Positions 1 to 9,362 are shown, counted from the first letter of the stretch. The stretch: 64,000 nt of DNA from Nocardiopsis flavescens (GCF_900141985.1 NZ_FQZK01000013.1:124001-188000); one strand, 5' to 3'. The notes: a model not told the origin generated them from the sequence alone. A program made the numbers and translations.

Positions 1-351
1 GCCGAGCTTGCGGAACACGTCGTGGCCCAGCCGGCCGATCGCCAGGGCCTGCTCGCGGTTCCGGATCGCGGGCACGCCGCTGAGGTCGGCGCCGACGGCG
101 AAGATGAACGGCTTGCCGGTGACGGCCACCGCCACGATGTCCTTGCGGGCGCGGGCGGCCTCGATCGCGGTGTCCAGGCTCAGCAGGCCGCCGGGGCCGA
201 AGGTGTTGGGCCGGGTGTGGTCGTGGCCGTTGTCCAGGGTGATCAGGACGGCGGTCCCGGCGCCGTAGGGGAGCTCGATGTCGCGGGAGATCGCCCTGGT
301 GACGACCTCGTCCTTGAAAAGCTCCCTGGCCTCGTCGAGCGCGCTGCTCAC
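1..351 (-). CDS. fadB: 3-hydroxyacyl-CoA dehydrogenase / enoyl-CoA hydratase, N-terminal fragment
   Basis: Only the first 117 residues lie in the window; the gene runs off the left edge. The visible part is the crotonase (enoyl-CoA hydratase) domain of a FadB-type multifunctional beta-oxidation protein: after about 30 residues comes VLITLDNG, then KPFIFAVGADLSG, the family's oxyanion-hole segment. Such proteins hydrate enoyl-CoA and oxidise the 3-hydroxyacyl-CoA product. The GTG start overlaps the thiolase stop codon (GTGA), so the two are translationally coupled, the classic FadA/FadB pairing. The missing dehydrogenase half is inferred from family size and context. Confidence 0.8.
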   Translation of the reverse strand, partial: MSSALDEARELFKDEVVTRAISRDIELPYGAGTAVLITLDNGHDHTRPNTFGPGGLLSLDTAIEAARARKDIVAVAVTGKPFIFAVGADLSGVPAIRNREQALAIGRLGHDVFRKLG

Positions 352-1547
352 TTGCCCCCCTCGTGGTTCGTGTTCTCCCAGAGCACGGTGCCGCCCATGC
401 CCATGCCGACGCACATGGTGGTGATGCCGTAGCGGACGTCGGGGCGCTCGGCGAACTGGCGGGCGAGCTGCATCATCAGCCGCACGCCGGAGGAGGCCAG
501 CGGGTGGCCCAGCGCGATCGCGCCGCCCCACGGGTTGACGCGGGCGTCGTCGTCGGCGATGCCGAAGTGCTCCAGGAAGGCGAGCACCTGGACGGCGAAG
601 GCCTCGTTGATCTCGATGAGGCCGACCTCGTCCATCGAGATGCCCTGGCGGGCCAGCAGCTTCTCGGTGGCCGGGACCGGGCCGACGCCCATGACCTCGG
701 GCTCGACGCCGGCGAAGGAGAAGTCGACCAGGCGCATCGGGGCGCTCAGTCCCAGCTCCCGGGCGACCTCCTCGGCGGCCAGGATGGCGCCGGTGGCCCC
801 GTCGTTGAGGCCCGCCGCGTTGCCGGGGGTCACGTTGCCGTGCGCGCGGAAGGGGGTCTTGAGGCCGGCCAGGGACTCCATGGTGGTGCCCGGGCGCGGC
901 GGCTCGTCCTTGGTGGCCAGGCCGTAGCCCTGCTCCAGGGAGCGGACGACGACCTCGACCAGGTCGGGCTGGATCCTGCCGTCGGCGTAGGCCTTGGCGA
1001 CCTTCTCCTGGCTGCGCACCGCGTAGGCGTCGGCGCGCTCCTTGGTGATGGAGGGGTACCGGTCGTGCAGGTTCTCGGCGGTGTTGCCCATGACCAGCGC
1101 GGCCGGGTCGACCAGCTTCTCGGAGAGGAAGCGCGGGTTGGGGTCGACGCCCTCGCCCATGGGGTGGCGCCCCATGTGCTCGACGCCGCCCGCGATGACC
1201 ACGTCGTAGGCGCCGAAGGCGATGCCCGCGCCGGAGGTGGTGACGGCGGTGAGGGCGCCGGCGCACATGCGGTCGATGGCGTAGCCGGGGACGCTGCGCG
1301 GCAGCCCGGCCAGGATCGCGGCGGTACGCCCGATGGTCAGGCCCTGGTCGCCGATCTGGGTGGTGGCGGCGATGGCCACCTCGTCGATGCGCTCCGGGGG
1401 CAGGCCCGGGTTGCGGCGCATCAGTTCGCGAATGACGCGGACGATCATGTCGTCGGCACGCGTCTCGGCGTAGAGGCCCTTGCCTGACTTGCCGAACGGG
1501 GTGCGGACCCCGTCGACGAATACGACATCGCGGGCGGTTCGCGGCAC
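348..1547 (-). CDS. fadA: acetyl-CoA C-acyltransferase (3-ketoacyl-CoA thiolase)
   Basis: A 399-residue thiolase, the usual family length. It cleaves 3-ketoacyl-CoA to acetyl-CoA and a shortened acyl-CoA in the last step of beta-oxidation. The nucleophile is Cys95 in DRMCAGAL; the C-terminal half has NEAFAVQ, the His motif GGAIALGHPLASSG and the second catalytic Cys in TTMCVGMGMGGT. I chose the GTG at 1547 because AAGGAGGGG precedes it and VFVDGVRTPFGK follows as in homologues; upstream in-frame starts only add unconserved residues. It is first in an operon with the FadB gene. A palindromic operator candidate lies about 46 bases upstream. Confidence 0.93.
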   Translation of the reverse strand: MPRTARDVVFVDGVRTPFGKSGKGLYAETRADDMIVRVIRELMRRNPGLPPERIDEVAIAATTQIGDQGLTIGRTAAILAGLPRSVPGYAIDRMCAGALTAVTTSGAGIAFGAYDVVIAGGVEHMGRHPMGEGVDPNPRFLSEKLVDPAALVMGNTAENLHDRYPSITKERADAYAVRSQEKVAKAYADGRIQPDLVEVVVRSLEQGYGLATKDEPPRPGTTMESLAGLKTPFRAHGNVTPGNAAGLNDGATGAILAAEEVARELGLSAPMRLVDFSFAGVEPEVMGVGPVPATEKLLARQGISMDEVGLIEINEAFAVQVLAFLEHFGIADDDARVNPWGGAIALGHPLASSGVRLMMQLARQFAERPDVRYGITTMCVGMGMGGTVLWENTNHEGGK

Positions 1548-1592
1548 GATGGCCCCTCCTTCTCCAAGGTGTGGGTGGACTTTCACCGTCAT

Positions 1593-1608
1593 GCTACTCG
1601 CCAGTAAC
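1593..1608. promoter_or_regulatory. Palindromic operator candidate upstream of thiolase
   Basis: Reading toward the thiolase gene the site is GTTACTGGCGAGTAGC, an imperfect 16-nt palindrome. Near-identical sites occur at 48295-48310 (before an enoyl-CoA hydratase) and 60319-60334 (before a binding lipoprotein). The size and symmetry fit a TetR-family fatty-acid regulator; the regulator itself is not identified. Confidence 0.55.
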
Positions 1609-1807
1609 AAAATGCGCGAGTGGCGGGTCCCCGGTGTTCGCCCGGCACCTCCGCACCGACGATGGAAGGTCCCGGTCTCTGACTTTCGACCGATGCGCAC
1701 GCGCGCGTGAACCGGTTGACTGGTACGGCCCGCGATGCCCCGGCGTGCCTACTTTCGCACGGATCCGCGGCTGCGGCGGGAAACCCACACGGACGGGGAG
1801 AAGACCT

Positions 1808-3580
1808 TTGGCGGACCACCGCGACCACCGGCGGATGCTGCGCTCGGCACCGCGCGCACCCCTGCGCCGGCTCCTGTCCTACACCCGGCCCCACCTGCGG
1901 ATCCTGCTCGTGGGCGGAGGACTGACCCTCCTGGGCGGCGCCGTCGGCCTGGCGCAGCCGCTGGTGGCCAAGTACGTCATCGACGCCCTGGGCGCGGGCG
2001 ACCCGCTGCTGGCGCCGGTGCTGCTGCTGGCCGCGGCGGTCGCGGGCGGCGCCGTGATCGGCGCGGTGGGCTCCTTCCTGCTGGAGCGCATCGGCCAGGG
2101 GATCGTGCTCGACGTGCGGCGCGGCCTGGTGGGCACCCTGGTCCGGCTGCGGGTGTCCGAGGTCGACCGGCTCACCCCCGGCGACCTGGTGGCCCGGCTG
2201 ACCGCCGACACCACCCTGCTGCGCACCGTCACCACCAGCGGCGTCACCGACCTGGTCACCGGGGCGGTGCTGCTGGCCGGCGGGATCGTCGTCATGGCGG
2301 TGCTCGACCTCGCCCTGTTCCTGGTCACCCTGGGCATGCTCCTCGTGGTCGGGGTGCTCATGGGCGCGGTCCTGCCCCGCATCGGCCGGGCCACCCGGGA
2401 GGCGCAGGCCGCCCTGGGCACGATGGGCGGCCGCCTGGAGCGGGTCTTCGGGGCCTTCCGCACCGTCAAGGCGTCCTCCGCCGAGGACACCGAGCTGGCC
2501 CGCTTGGACGAGGCCGCGGTGGAGTCCTGGCGCAAGGGGGTGGCGGTCGCCGGCTGGAGCGCGGTGTCGGGTACCTTCACCGGGCTGGTCGTCAACTGCG
2601 CCTTCCTGGTGGTGCTCGCGCTGGGCGGCGGCCGGGTGGCGGCGGGGGACATGGAGATCTCCACCCTCATCGCGTTCCTGCTGCTGCTCTTCTACCTCAT
2701 GCAGCCGATCGGGATGCTGGTCGCCTCGCTCACCGACCTCCAGACCGGGCTGGCCGCGGTCCGGCGCATCGACGAGGTCGCCGAACTCGACCGGGAGGAG
2801 GCCGGACCGGCCGTGCCGCGGGAGGCCGGGGAGCCCGCGTCCGTGGTGTTCGAGGACGTGACCTTCGGCTACCGGCCCGACCTCCCCCCGGTGCACCGCG
2901 GGGTCTCCTTCACCGCTTCCGGGGCCGGGCTCACCGCGCTGGTCGGCCCCTCCGGGGCGGGCAAGACCACCGTCTTCTCCCTCATCGAGCGGTTCTACGA
3001 CGCCACCTCGGGGCGCGTCCTGCTGGACGGGACCGACGTCCGCGACAGGCCGCTGCGGGAGCTGCGCGCCGGGATCGGGTACGTGGAGCAGGACGCGCCG
3101 GTGCTGGAGGGCACCCTGCGGGAGAACCTGGCCCTGGCCGCGCCCGGCGCCACCGGCGCCGACCTGGACCGGGTGGTCGCGCTGGCCCGCCTCACCGACC
3201 TGGTCTCCCGGCTGCCCGGCGGCCTCGACGGGGTCATCGGCCACCGCGGGACGACGCTCTCCGGGGGAGAGCGCCAGAGGGTGGCGATCGCCCGCGCCCT
3301 GCTGCGCCGGCCCCGGCTGCTGCTCATGGACGAGGCCACCTCGCAGCTCGACGCCGCCAACGAGGGGGCGCTCAAGGAGGTGATGACGGAGGCCGCCCGC
3401 ACGACCAACGTCATCGTGGTCGCCCACCGGCTCTCCACCGTGACCGGGGCCGACCGCATCGTCGTGATGGACGCCGGACGGGTCCGGGCGGTGGGGACCC
3501 ACGCCGAGCTCCTGGAGGCCGACGGCCTCTACCGCGACCTCGCCGCCGGACAGCTGCTGGCCCCCGCCCCCGGGCGGTGA
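1808..3580 (+). CDS. ABC transporter, fused membrane and ATPase domains
   Basis: A 590-residue half-transporter of the exporter type, expected to work as a homodimer in the cytoplasmic membrane. The N-terminal third has about six hydrophobic segments beginning with LRILLVGGGLTLLGGAVG. The ATPase domain has Walker A GPSGAGKTT near residue 380, the signature LSGGERQ near 483, Walker B LLLMDEATSQLD near 506 and the H-loop VVAHRLST near 538, all intact. The TTG start is chosen because GGGGAG lies 7 bases upstream; an ATG 27 bases further in is the alternative. The substrate cannot be told; multidrug or lipid export is typical. No partner gene adjoins it. Confidence 0.88.
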   Translation: MADHRDHRRMLRSAPRAPLRRLLSYTRPHLRILLVGGGLTLLGGAVGLAQPLVAKYVIDALGAGDPLLAPVLLLAAAVAGGAVIGAVGSFLLERIGQGIVLDVRRGLVGTLVRLRVSEVDRLTPGDLVARLTADTTLLRTVTTSGVTDLVTGAVLLAGGIVVMAVLDLALFLVTLGMLLVVGVLMGAVLPRIGRATREAQAALGTMGGRLERVFGAFRTVKASSAEDTELARLDEAAVESWRKGVAVAGWSAVSGTFTGLVVNCAFLVVLALGGGRVAAGDMEISTLIAFLLLLFYLMQPIGMLVASLTDLQTGLAAVRRIDEVAELDREEAGPAVPREAGEPASVVFEDVTFGYRPDLPPVHRGVSFTASGAGLTALVGPSGAGKTTVFSLIERFYDATSGRVLLDGTDVRDRPLRELRAGIGYVEQDAPVLEGTLRENLALAAPGATGADLDRVVALARLTDLVSRLPGGLDGVIGHRGTTLSGGERQRVAIARALLRRPRLLLMDEATSQLDAANEGALKEVMTEAARTTNVIVVAHRLSTVTGADRIVVMDAGRVRAVGTHAELLEADGLYRDLAAGQLLAPAPGR

Positions 3581-3608
3581 CCCGGGAGCGGGGGCCGCGG
3601 GGCCGGGC

Positions 3609-4634
3609 TCAGAACAGGGCGTCGGCCTCGCGGTGGCGGCCCGCCGCGCTGTAGGCGCCCGCCAGGTCGCGGCGCAGCCGCAGCGTCAGCCGGCGCACCT
3701 CCGGGTCGCCGGAGGAGTTGAGCGCCACCCGGTAGGCGTCGCGCAGGGTCTCCACCGCCTCGTCGGTACGCCCGGCCTGGGTGTAGGCGCGGCCCAGCCG
3801 GTGGTGAACGGTGAGCGTGTCCAGGTGGCCCTTGCCCAGCCGGCGGCGCCGTCCGGCCAGCACCATGCGCAGCTGGCGGACGGCCTCGTCGTGGCGGCCC
3901 GCCATGTTCTGCGCCGCGCTCATCCCCAGCCGCAGGTCCTCGATGCGCTCGGCGTCCTTGACGTCCGTCAGCGCCCGCTCGTAGTGCGCCATGGCGGCGT
4001 CCAGCCGCCCGATGCGCCGGTAGCACACGGCCAGCCGGGTGCGGGCCTCCACGGTGTCCTCGTCACTGGGCCCGAAGGCGCTCTCGCGGTCCCGCAGCAG
4101 CTCCTCCCACTGGGCGGCGGCGTCGGCGGGCCGCCCCGCGTCCTCGAAGGCCCAGGCGAGGTTCTCCCGGATGATCTCGGTGCGCGGGTGCTCGGTGCCG
4201 AAGACCGCCACGGCCTCGGCCAGCGCCAGCTCGAACTGCTGCACCGCGGCCTGGCGGCGGCCCATCTGCGCGTACTTGGTCGCCAGGTTGTTGCGGGCGG
4301 TGATGGTGTCGGGGTGCTCGGTGCCCAGGCGCTCGACCAGCGAGCGCAGGGTGCGCTCCAGCGAGGCCGCGCGCATCCCGGCGGTGGGCGCGGGCTGCTC
4401 CTGGGCGGCGCGCCCGGCGAGCGGTGCGGCCGCCGCGGGAACGGTCTCGGCCATCACGGCCGCGGGCGCGGTGATCCGGGAGGGGAGCGTGTCGGAGGGT
4501 TCTTCGACGCGGACCTCCGCCCGGGTCGGGGGACCTTCCTGAACGGGCACGTCCTCACCGACGGAGCGCGCCCGACCGGCGCGCGTACGTCCGGACCCAC
4601 CGAGCAGCGAACGCCAGAACGACAGCGGACTCAC
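3609..4634 (-). CDS. Tetratricopeptide repeat protein
   Basis: A 341-residue cytoplasmic protein. After a low-complexity N-terminal 100 residues it is built of about six 42-residue TPR units of the TPR_10/12 kind, for example ARNNLATKYAQMGR and TRLAVCYRRIGRLDAAMAHY, each followed by a segment with GTEHPxT or GPSDEDT. Such repeats are scaffolds; in actinomycetes this type often sits behind STAND/NB-ARC ATPases, but no ATPase domain is present here. The GTG at 4634 is preceded by AGGGAAAAGAG. It converges with the ABC transporter with 28 bases between stops. No partner is evident nearby. Confidence 0.75.
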   Translation of the reverse strand: MSPLSFWRSLLGGSGRTRAGRARSVGEDVPVQEGPPTRAEVRVEEPSDTLPSRITAPAAVMAETVPAAAAPLAGRAAQEQPAPTAGMRAASLERTLRSLVERLGTEHPDTITARNNLATKYAQMGRRQAAVQQFELALAEAVAVFGTEHPRTEIIRENLAWAFEDAGRPADAAAQWEELLRDRESAFGPSDEDTVEARTRLAVCYRRIGRLDAAMAHYERALTDVKDAERIEDLRLGMSAAQNMAGRHDEAVRQLRMVLAGRRRRLGKGHLDTLTVHHRLGRAYTQAGRTDEAVETLRDAYRVALNSSGDPEVRRLTLRLRRDLAGAYSAAGRHREADALF

Positions 4635-4752
4635 CTCTTTTCCCTGACCGCATCCTCTGGAAGCACACACCGGGCCGGACCGCCGGTGCTCTCAGCGCGA
4701 TGTGCACTGACACCGTCGCAACGTTCCCTCTTCACCGTCAAGAGGTCACGAT

Positions 4753-4772
4753 GCCTTGAAATTCCAAGGCAC
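4753..4772. repeat. Inverted repeat TGCCTTG-N6-CAAGGCA
   Basis: Seven-base arms separated by six AT-rich bases lie between the end of the RNase D gene and the start of the TPR gene, both on the minus strand. It may be an operator for the TPR gene or a transcript hairpin. Around it the 247-base gap is AT-richer than its neighbours; no small gene is apparent. Confidence 0.35.
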
Positions 4773-4881
4773 AGTTCCATAACTTAAACGGACAGCGGGT
4801 GATGGAACAGGCGGACCGGGCCCCTGATGTGCAGTGACTTCGGACACATTGAGGTTGGGGACGTTAGAGGTGGGTAAAGGT

Positions 4882-6144
4882 TTACCCTTCTTCGGCGTTT
4901 TTGAGGGCTGTGGCAAGGGATTCGGCGGTCAGTCCGATCTGCCACTCCCGTGCTCCGCGCTCGCGCAGGAACGCCCCGACGGAGTCGGGGTCCACCGCCT
5001 GCGGCGGCGCCCAGGCCAGCCGCCGGACGGTGTCGGGCAGCAGCAGGTTCTCGGTCGGCATCACCACGTCCTCGGCGATGCCCGTCACCGTCGCCCGCGC
5101 CGCCTCCAGCCGCCGCGCGGCCTCGGGGGCCCGGTCGGACCACCGGTTGACCGGCGGCGGGCCGTCGCCCTGCGCGTTGGGCCGGGGCAGCTCGGCCTGC
5201 GCCATCTCCCTGGCCCGGTCCAGCGCCTTCATCCAGACTCCGGGGTAGCGGCGCGCCAGCTTGATCCCGAACTGGCGGATGCGGTTCAGCTCCGCCGGGT
5301 TCTTGGGCATGGTGGCCGCGGCCTCCACGATCGCCGCGTCCGGCAGCACCCTGCCGGGGGAGATGTCGCGCTCCTGCGCGATCCGGTCGCGCTCGTACCA
5401 GAGCTCGCGCACGGCGGCCAGGGACCGCTGGTTGCGCACCCGGTGGATGCCCGAGGTCCGGCGCCAGGGGTCGGGCCGGGGCTCCTTGGGCGGGGCGGCC
5501 AGCACGGAGGCGAACTCCTCGCGGGCCCACTCCAGCTTTCCGGCCTCCTCCAGCTCCGTCTCCAGCGCGTCGCGGAGCTCGATGAGGATCTCCACGTCCA
5601 GCGCCGCGTACCGCAGCCAGTCCTCCGGCAGCGGGCGCTGCGACCAGTCGACCGCGGAGTGCTCCTTGGCCAGGCGCACGTGGAGCATCCGCTCCACCAT
5701 GAACCCCAGCCCCACCCGCTGGTACCCGAGCAGGCGCCCGGCCAGCTCGGTGTCGAACAGCCGCCGCGGGCGCAGGTTGAGCTCGCCCAGGCACGGCAGG
5801 TCCTGGTGCGCGGCGTGCAGCACCACCTCGGAGTCCCCGACGACCTCGTCCAGGGCGCTCAGGTCGGGGCAGCCGACCGGGTCGATCAGGGCCGACCCCG
5901 AGCCCTCCCTGCGCAGCTGGACCAGGTAGGCGCGCTGGCCGTACCGGTAGCCCGACGCGCGCTCGGCGTCGACCGCGACGGGTCCGCTGCCTGCGGCGAC
6001 GGCGGCGACCACTCCGGCGAGGGCGTCGGCGTCGGAGGTGACCTCCGGAAGGCCTTCGCGCGGTTCCCGCAGCAGCGGCGCCGCCTCGGCGTCGTCGTCA
6101 CCTGGTTCGCGGGGTTCTGTCTTCGAGTTCAACGCGTTCGCCAC
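4882..6144 (-). CDS. rnd: Ribonuclease D family 3'-5' exonuclease with HRDC domain
   Basis: A 420-residue DEDDy exoribonuclease that trims the 3' ends of tRNA and other small RNAs. The three exonuclease motifs are visible: VDAERA (Asp59, Glu61), HAAHQDLPCL (Asp115) and the YAALD motif (Tyr179, Asp183). The HRDC domain begins near residue 230 (RNQRSLAAVRELWYERD), followed by a C-terminal helical segment, as in actinobacterial RNase D. The start is a GTG. It lies downstream of the DUF3000 gene on the same strand with 84 bases between, an arrangement common in actinomycetes next to hemE. Confidence 0.9.
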   Translation of the reverse strand: MANALNSKTEPREPGDDDAEAAPLLREPREGLPEVTSDADALAGVVAAVAAGSGPVAVDAERASGYRYGQRAYLVQLRREGSGSALIDPVGCPDLSALDEVVGDSEVVLHAAHQDLPCLGELNLRPRRLFDTELAGRLLGYQRVGLGFMVERMLHVRLAKEHSAVDWSQRPLPEDWLRYAALDVEILIELRDALETELEEAGKLEWAREEFASVLAAPPKEPRPDPWRRTSGIHRVRNQRSLAAVRELWYERDRIAQERDISPGRVLPDAAIVEAAATMPKNPAELNRIRQFGIKLARRYPGVWMKALDRAREMAQAELPRPNAQGDGPPPVNRWSDRAPEAARRLEAARATVTGIAEDVVMPTENLLLPDTVRRLAWAPPQAVDPDSVGAFLRERGAREWQIGLTAESLATALKNAEEG

Positions 6145-6228
6145 ACCACTACGGTATGCGCTGCGGACACCTTGCGCGGATCCGGACCCGGCCCCCGCGG
6201 TGTCCGCCGGCCCCGCGGGCGGGGGACC

Positions 6229-6825
6229 TCAGGGCCGGGAGCGCTGCCGCGCTATGTCCGCGACGTCCGCCGGGGGCAGCCCGGCGGCCGACGCCAGCAG
6301 GGTCTGCCAGGCCGCCGTGTGCGCGGACAGGTCGTCCTCCTCAGGCGTCCAGGAGGCGCGCATCTCCACCTCCGTGGTGGACCCCTCACCGGACTTGGTC
6401 CCGAACCCCTCGGTCGTGGCACGGGTGACCGTGCCGCTCAGCGTGTGGTGGGAGGCCCCGCACGCGTCCAGGGCGTCGGTCAGCCAGCTCCAGGCGACCG
6501 GCCCCAGCAGGGGGTCGGTGGCGATGTCCGACTCCAGTTCGGAGTTGACCTGGCAGACGACCCGGAAGGGGCCGGGCCACTCCCGGGTCCCCTCGGGGTC
6601 GTACAGGACGATCAGCCGCCCCCAGGCGACCTCCTCGCCGTGCACGGCTACCTCCGCCGACACCGCGGCGGTGTGGGGGGCCAGGCGACCCGGGGCGGGG
6701 ATCTCCCGTACGGTGATCTCGGACCTGAGCGAGGGGCCGGCGAGGGCCTCGACCGCTCGCCGGAACGTCTCGCCGGCGTCCGCGGCGCTACCGACATCGG
6801 GCATGGTGGAAACGTCAGCCTTCAT
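6229..6825 (-). CDS. DUF3000 domain-containing protein
   Basis: A 198-residue protein of unknown function matching the actinobacterial DUF3000 family in layout: a conserved start (AGETFRRAVEALAG), IPAPGRLAPHTAAVSAEV, and the block ATDPLLGPVAWSWLTDAL with a C-terminal acidic tail. It has no signal peptide or membrane segment and is presumably cytoplasmic. An ATG at 6825 is used; a second ATG at 6804 is equally possible because neither has a strong ribosome binding site. It is divergent from hemE and probably co-transcribed with rnd. The family is recognised from memory; its role is unknown. Confidence 0.75.
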   Translation of the reverse strand: MKADVSTMPDVGSAADAGETFRRAVEALAGPSLRSEITVREIPAPGRLAPHTAAVSAEVAVHGEEVAWGRLIVLYDPEGTREWPGPFRVVCQVNSELESDIATDPLLGPVAWSWLTDALDACGASHHTLSGTVTRATTEGFGTKSGEGSTTEVEMRASWTPEEDDLSAHTAAWQTLLASAAGLPPADVADIARQRSRP

Positions 6826-6940
6826 TGAGTGTGATCGCGTGCTGGCGGGGTGTCGCTCCGCTGGGGGCGGCTCCCCCCGTCGCAGGAGGGTGGGCACGCC
6901 AACGACCGTGGCACGAGTCGCCGCCCCGAAGGCGTAGATC

Positions 6941-6960
6941 CCCCGGCGTGTCGGGGTTTT
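6941..6960 (+). terminator. Small terminator-like hairpin upstream of hemE
   Basis: CCCCG-N6-CGGGG followed directly by TTTT lies between DUF3000 and hemE. It could end transcription entering from the left, or be an attenuator for a longer hemE transcript. The stem is only five pairs, so this is weak. Confidence 0.3.
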
Positions 6961-7109
6961 GTGATGATCTTGGGACCGCTCCGCCACCGTACGGCGCCTT
7001 ACGGAGGGTTCCGGCGCTTCCGCCGCCCGCGAGGGGCGGGCGTGGCACCGCGTCACCGTTCGGGGCGATCCGCGTGAGAGCACCGGCCGGGGCATGGCAC
7101 GATCGAGGG

Positions 7110-8141
7110 GTGACGCTGCAAGATTCTCCTTTCCTTCGCGCCTGCCGGCGCCTGCCCGTGGACCACACCCCGGTGTGGTTCATGCGCCAGGCCGGGCGCT
7201 CCCTGCCCGAGTACCGACGGGTCCGCGCCGACGTGCCGATGCTGGAGGCCTGCGCCCGTCCCGACATGATCACCGAGATCACGATGCAGCCGGTCCGCCG
7301 GTACGACGTCGACGCCGCGATCTTCTTCAGCGACATCGTCGTCCCGCTCAAGGCGATCGGCATCGACCTCGACATCAAGCCCGGGGTGGGGCCGGTGGTG
7401 GCCGACCCCATCCGCGACGCCGACGGCGTCAAGAGGCTGCGCGACATCGAGCCCGGCGACCTGGCGTACGTGACCGAGGCCGTGGGCATGCTCACCGGCG
7501 AGCTCGGCGACAAGCCGCTCATCGGCTTCGCGGGGGCCCCGTTCACGCTGGCCTCGTACCTCATCGAGGGCGGGCCGTCCAAGAACCACGAGCACACCAA
7601 GGCGCTCATGTACGGCGAGCCGGAGCTGTGGGACGAGCTCATGCGCCGCCTGTCCGCCATCACGCTCGGCTTCCTGCGCACCCAGATCGACGCGGGCGCC
7701 AGCGCGGTCCAGCTGTTCGACTCCTGGGTGGGCGCGCTGAGCGCCGAGGACTACCGCGCCTCCGTACTGCCCTACACGTCGTGGATCTTCGGCCAGCTCA
7801 GCGAGTACGACGTGCCGCGCATCCACTTCGGCGTGGCCACCGGCGAGCTGTTGGGCCTGCTCAGCGAGGCCGGGGCCGACGTCGTGGGCGTCGACTGGCG
7901 CGTCCCGCTGGACAAGGCCGTGCAGCGGGTCCAGCCGGGCACCGCGCTCCAGGGCAACCTGGACCCGGCGACCCTGTTCGCCCCGTGGGAGGTCGTCGCC
8001 GAGCGCACCCGCGACATCCTGTCCCGCGGCCGTACCGCCGACGGGCACATCTTCAACCTCGGCCACGGCGTGCTCCCGGACACCGATCCGGACATGCTCC
8101 AGCGCCTGACCGAGTTCGTCCACGAGGAGACCTCGGCCTGA
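7110..8141 (+). CDS. hemE: Uroporphyrinogen decarboxylase
   Basis: A 343-residue enzyme that removes four carboxyl groups from uroporphyrinogen III to give coproporphyrinogen III, in the cytoplasm. The substrate-binding arginine segment FMRQAGRSLPEYRRVR lies near residues 25-40, IFFSDIVVP provides the conserved Asp, and the C-terminal NLGHGVLPDTD is a family signature. The GTG start gives VTLQDSPFLRACRR, as in homologues; CACGAT lies exactly six bases upstream, so the mRNA may be leaderless. It starts a heme block continuing with hemG and hemQ after an intervening lipoprotein gene on the other strand. Confidence 0.95.
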   Translation: MTLQDSPFLRACRRLPVDHTPVWFMRQAGRSLPEYRRVRADVPMLEACARPDMITEITMQPVRRYDVDAAIFFSDIVVPLKAIGIDLDIKPGVGPVVADPIRDADGVKRLRDIEPGDLAYVTEAVGMLTGELGDKPLIGFAGAPFTLASYLIEGGPSKNHEHTKALMYGEPELWDELMRRLSAITLGFLRTQIDAGASAVQLFDSWVGALSAEDYRASVLPYTSWIFGQLSEYDVPRIHFGVATGELLGLLSEAGADVVGVDWRVPLDKAVQRVQPGTALQGNLDPATLFAPWEVVAERTRDILSRGRTADGHIFNLGHGVLPDTDPDMLQRLTEFVHEETSA

Positions 8142-8155
8142 GCCGGCCCTCCGCA

Positions 8156-8198
8156 CGCCGACGGCGCCCGCCCCGCACGGGGACGGGCGCCGTCGGCG
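8156..8198. terminator. Bidirectional terminator between hemE and DUF4349 gene
   Basis: A perfect 15-bp GC stem (arms 8156-8170 and 8184-8198) with a 13-base loop lies between the stop codons of two convergent genes, 14 bases after hemE. No U-tract is present, as is usual in high-GC actinomycetes. Confidence 0.75.
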
Positions 8199-8216
8199 CT
8201 CCGCGGGGACCGGGGG

Positions 8217-9362
8217 CTACCGGTCCCCGGCGCCGTCCCCGGGCGCGTCCTGCGGGCCGTGGGCCGCGTGGCCTCCGCCGGTGTCCCCGGTCCGGGGGCC
8301 GTCGGCGGTGTCCCGTGTCCCGGTGCCCTCGGGCGTGTCCCGCGCGTCGCGGTCCGCGGGGCTCCCGCCGGCCGGGGGCTCCTGCCCGGCCCCGGCACCG
8401 GCCGCCGCGGGCCCGCCCGGGGCCCCGGCGCGCGCCGGCACCCGGGAGGCGGTCCCCGGCGCCGTGCGGCGCCGGCGCAGCCACCACACCAGGACCGCGG
8501 CCGGCACCGCCAGCACGGCCAGGAACGGCAGCAGCCAGCCCACCGCGACGGCGATCCCGCCGAACACCGTCAGCAGCGACCGCCAGCCGCGCTCCAGCCC
8601 GCCCAGGAAGCCGAGGCCGTCCTCCGCGGGCTCCTCGACGTAGGTCCGGGGCGGCAGCAGCGTGAGGTTCACCGTCGAGAGCGCCGTCCGGTCCTCCAGG
8701 GTCTCCAGGCGCGCCTGGAACGCCTCCAGCTCGGCCTGGCGGTCCTGGATCTCCCGCTCGACCCGCAGCAGCTCGTCGACGTTCTCGGCCTCCTCCAGGT
8801 ACCCGCGCAGGGTGTCCAGGGCGGTCTCCGCCGACTCGATGCGGCTCTCGGTGTCGGCCACCTCCCCGGTGACGTCCTCCACCGACCGGTCGAGGTCGGA
8901 GCGGTCGCCCAGGGCGGCCAGTTCCTCCAGGGCCTCCTCGTAGTCCTGCGCGGGGATGCGCAGTGTGAGGTACGCCTGGGGCGACCCGCCGGAGGGCGTG
9001 GACAGCGACTCGGACGCGACGTGGCCCCCGGAGCCGGCGGCCAGCTCCTTGGCGGCCAGCGCCGCCGCGGCCACGTCCTCCACCCGCACGGTGAGGTCGG
9101 CGGTGTGCACGATCCGGCGGTCGGACACCTCCACGTCGGCGTCCACCCCCGAGGTCCCGCCGCCCTCGACGGGGGCGCCGTCCCCGGCCGCGCCCTCGGA
9201 GTACTCCTCCCGGGCCGCCGACTCGGGCGCGGGCGCGCCGGCGGCCCCGGAGTCCTGGGAGTTCATGGGCGCGGCACAGGAGGTCGCCAGGAGGGCGGCC
9301 AAGCCCGCGGAGAGCACGATTCCGACGGCACGCGGCGCCGGAGATGAAACCGAAGTAGCCAT
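8217..9362 (-). CDS. DUF4349 lipoprotein
   Basis: A 381-residue predicted lipoprotein. The signal peptide ends in a lipobox LATSCAA near residue 29, so the mature protein is anchored on the outer face of the membrane. The DUF4349 core follows (VHTADLTVRVEDV, LTLRIPAQDYEEALEELAALG) with a coiled-coil stretch rich in Glu (ESAETALDTLRGYLEEAENV to ETLEDRTALSTVNLTLLPP). A transmembrane segment (FLAVLAVPAAVLVWWLRRRR) near residue 295 precedes a disordered Gly/Pro/Asp-rich tail. Function unknown. It sits between hemE and hemG but on the opposite strand, so a heme role is not implied. Confidence 0.82.
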   Translation of the reverse strand: MATSVSSPAPRAVGIVLSAGLAALLATSCAAPMNSQDSGAAGAPAPESAAREEYSEGAAGDGAPVEGGGTSGVDADVEVSDRRIVHTADLTVRVEDVAAAALAAKELAAGSGGHVASESLSTPSGGSPQAYLTLRIPAQDYEEALEELAALGDRSDLDRSVEDVTGEVADTESRIESAETALDTLRGYLEEAENVDELLRVEREIQDRQAELEAFQARLETLEDRTALSTVNLTLLPPRTYVEEPAEDGLGFLGGLERGWRSLLTVFGGIAVAVGWLLPFLAVLAVPAAVLVWWLRRRRTAPGTASRVPARAGAPGGPAAAGAGAGQEPPAGGSPADRDARDTPEGTGTRDTADGPRTGDTGGGHAAHGPQDAPGDGAGDR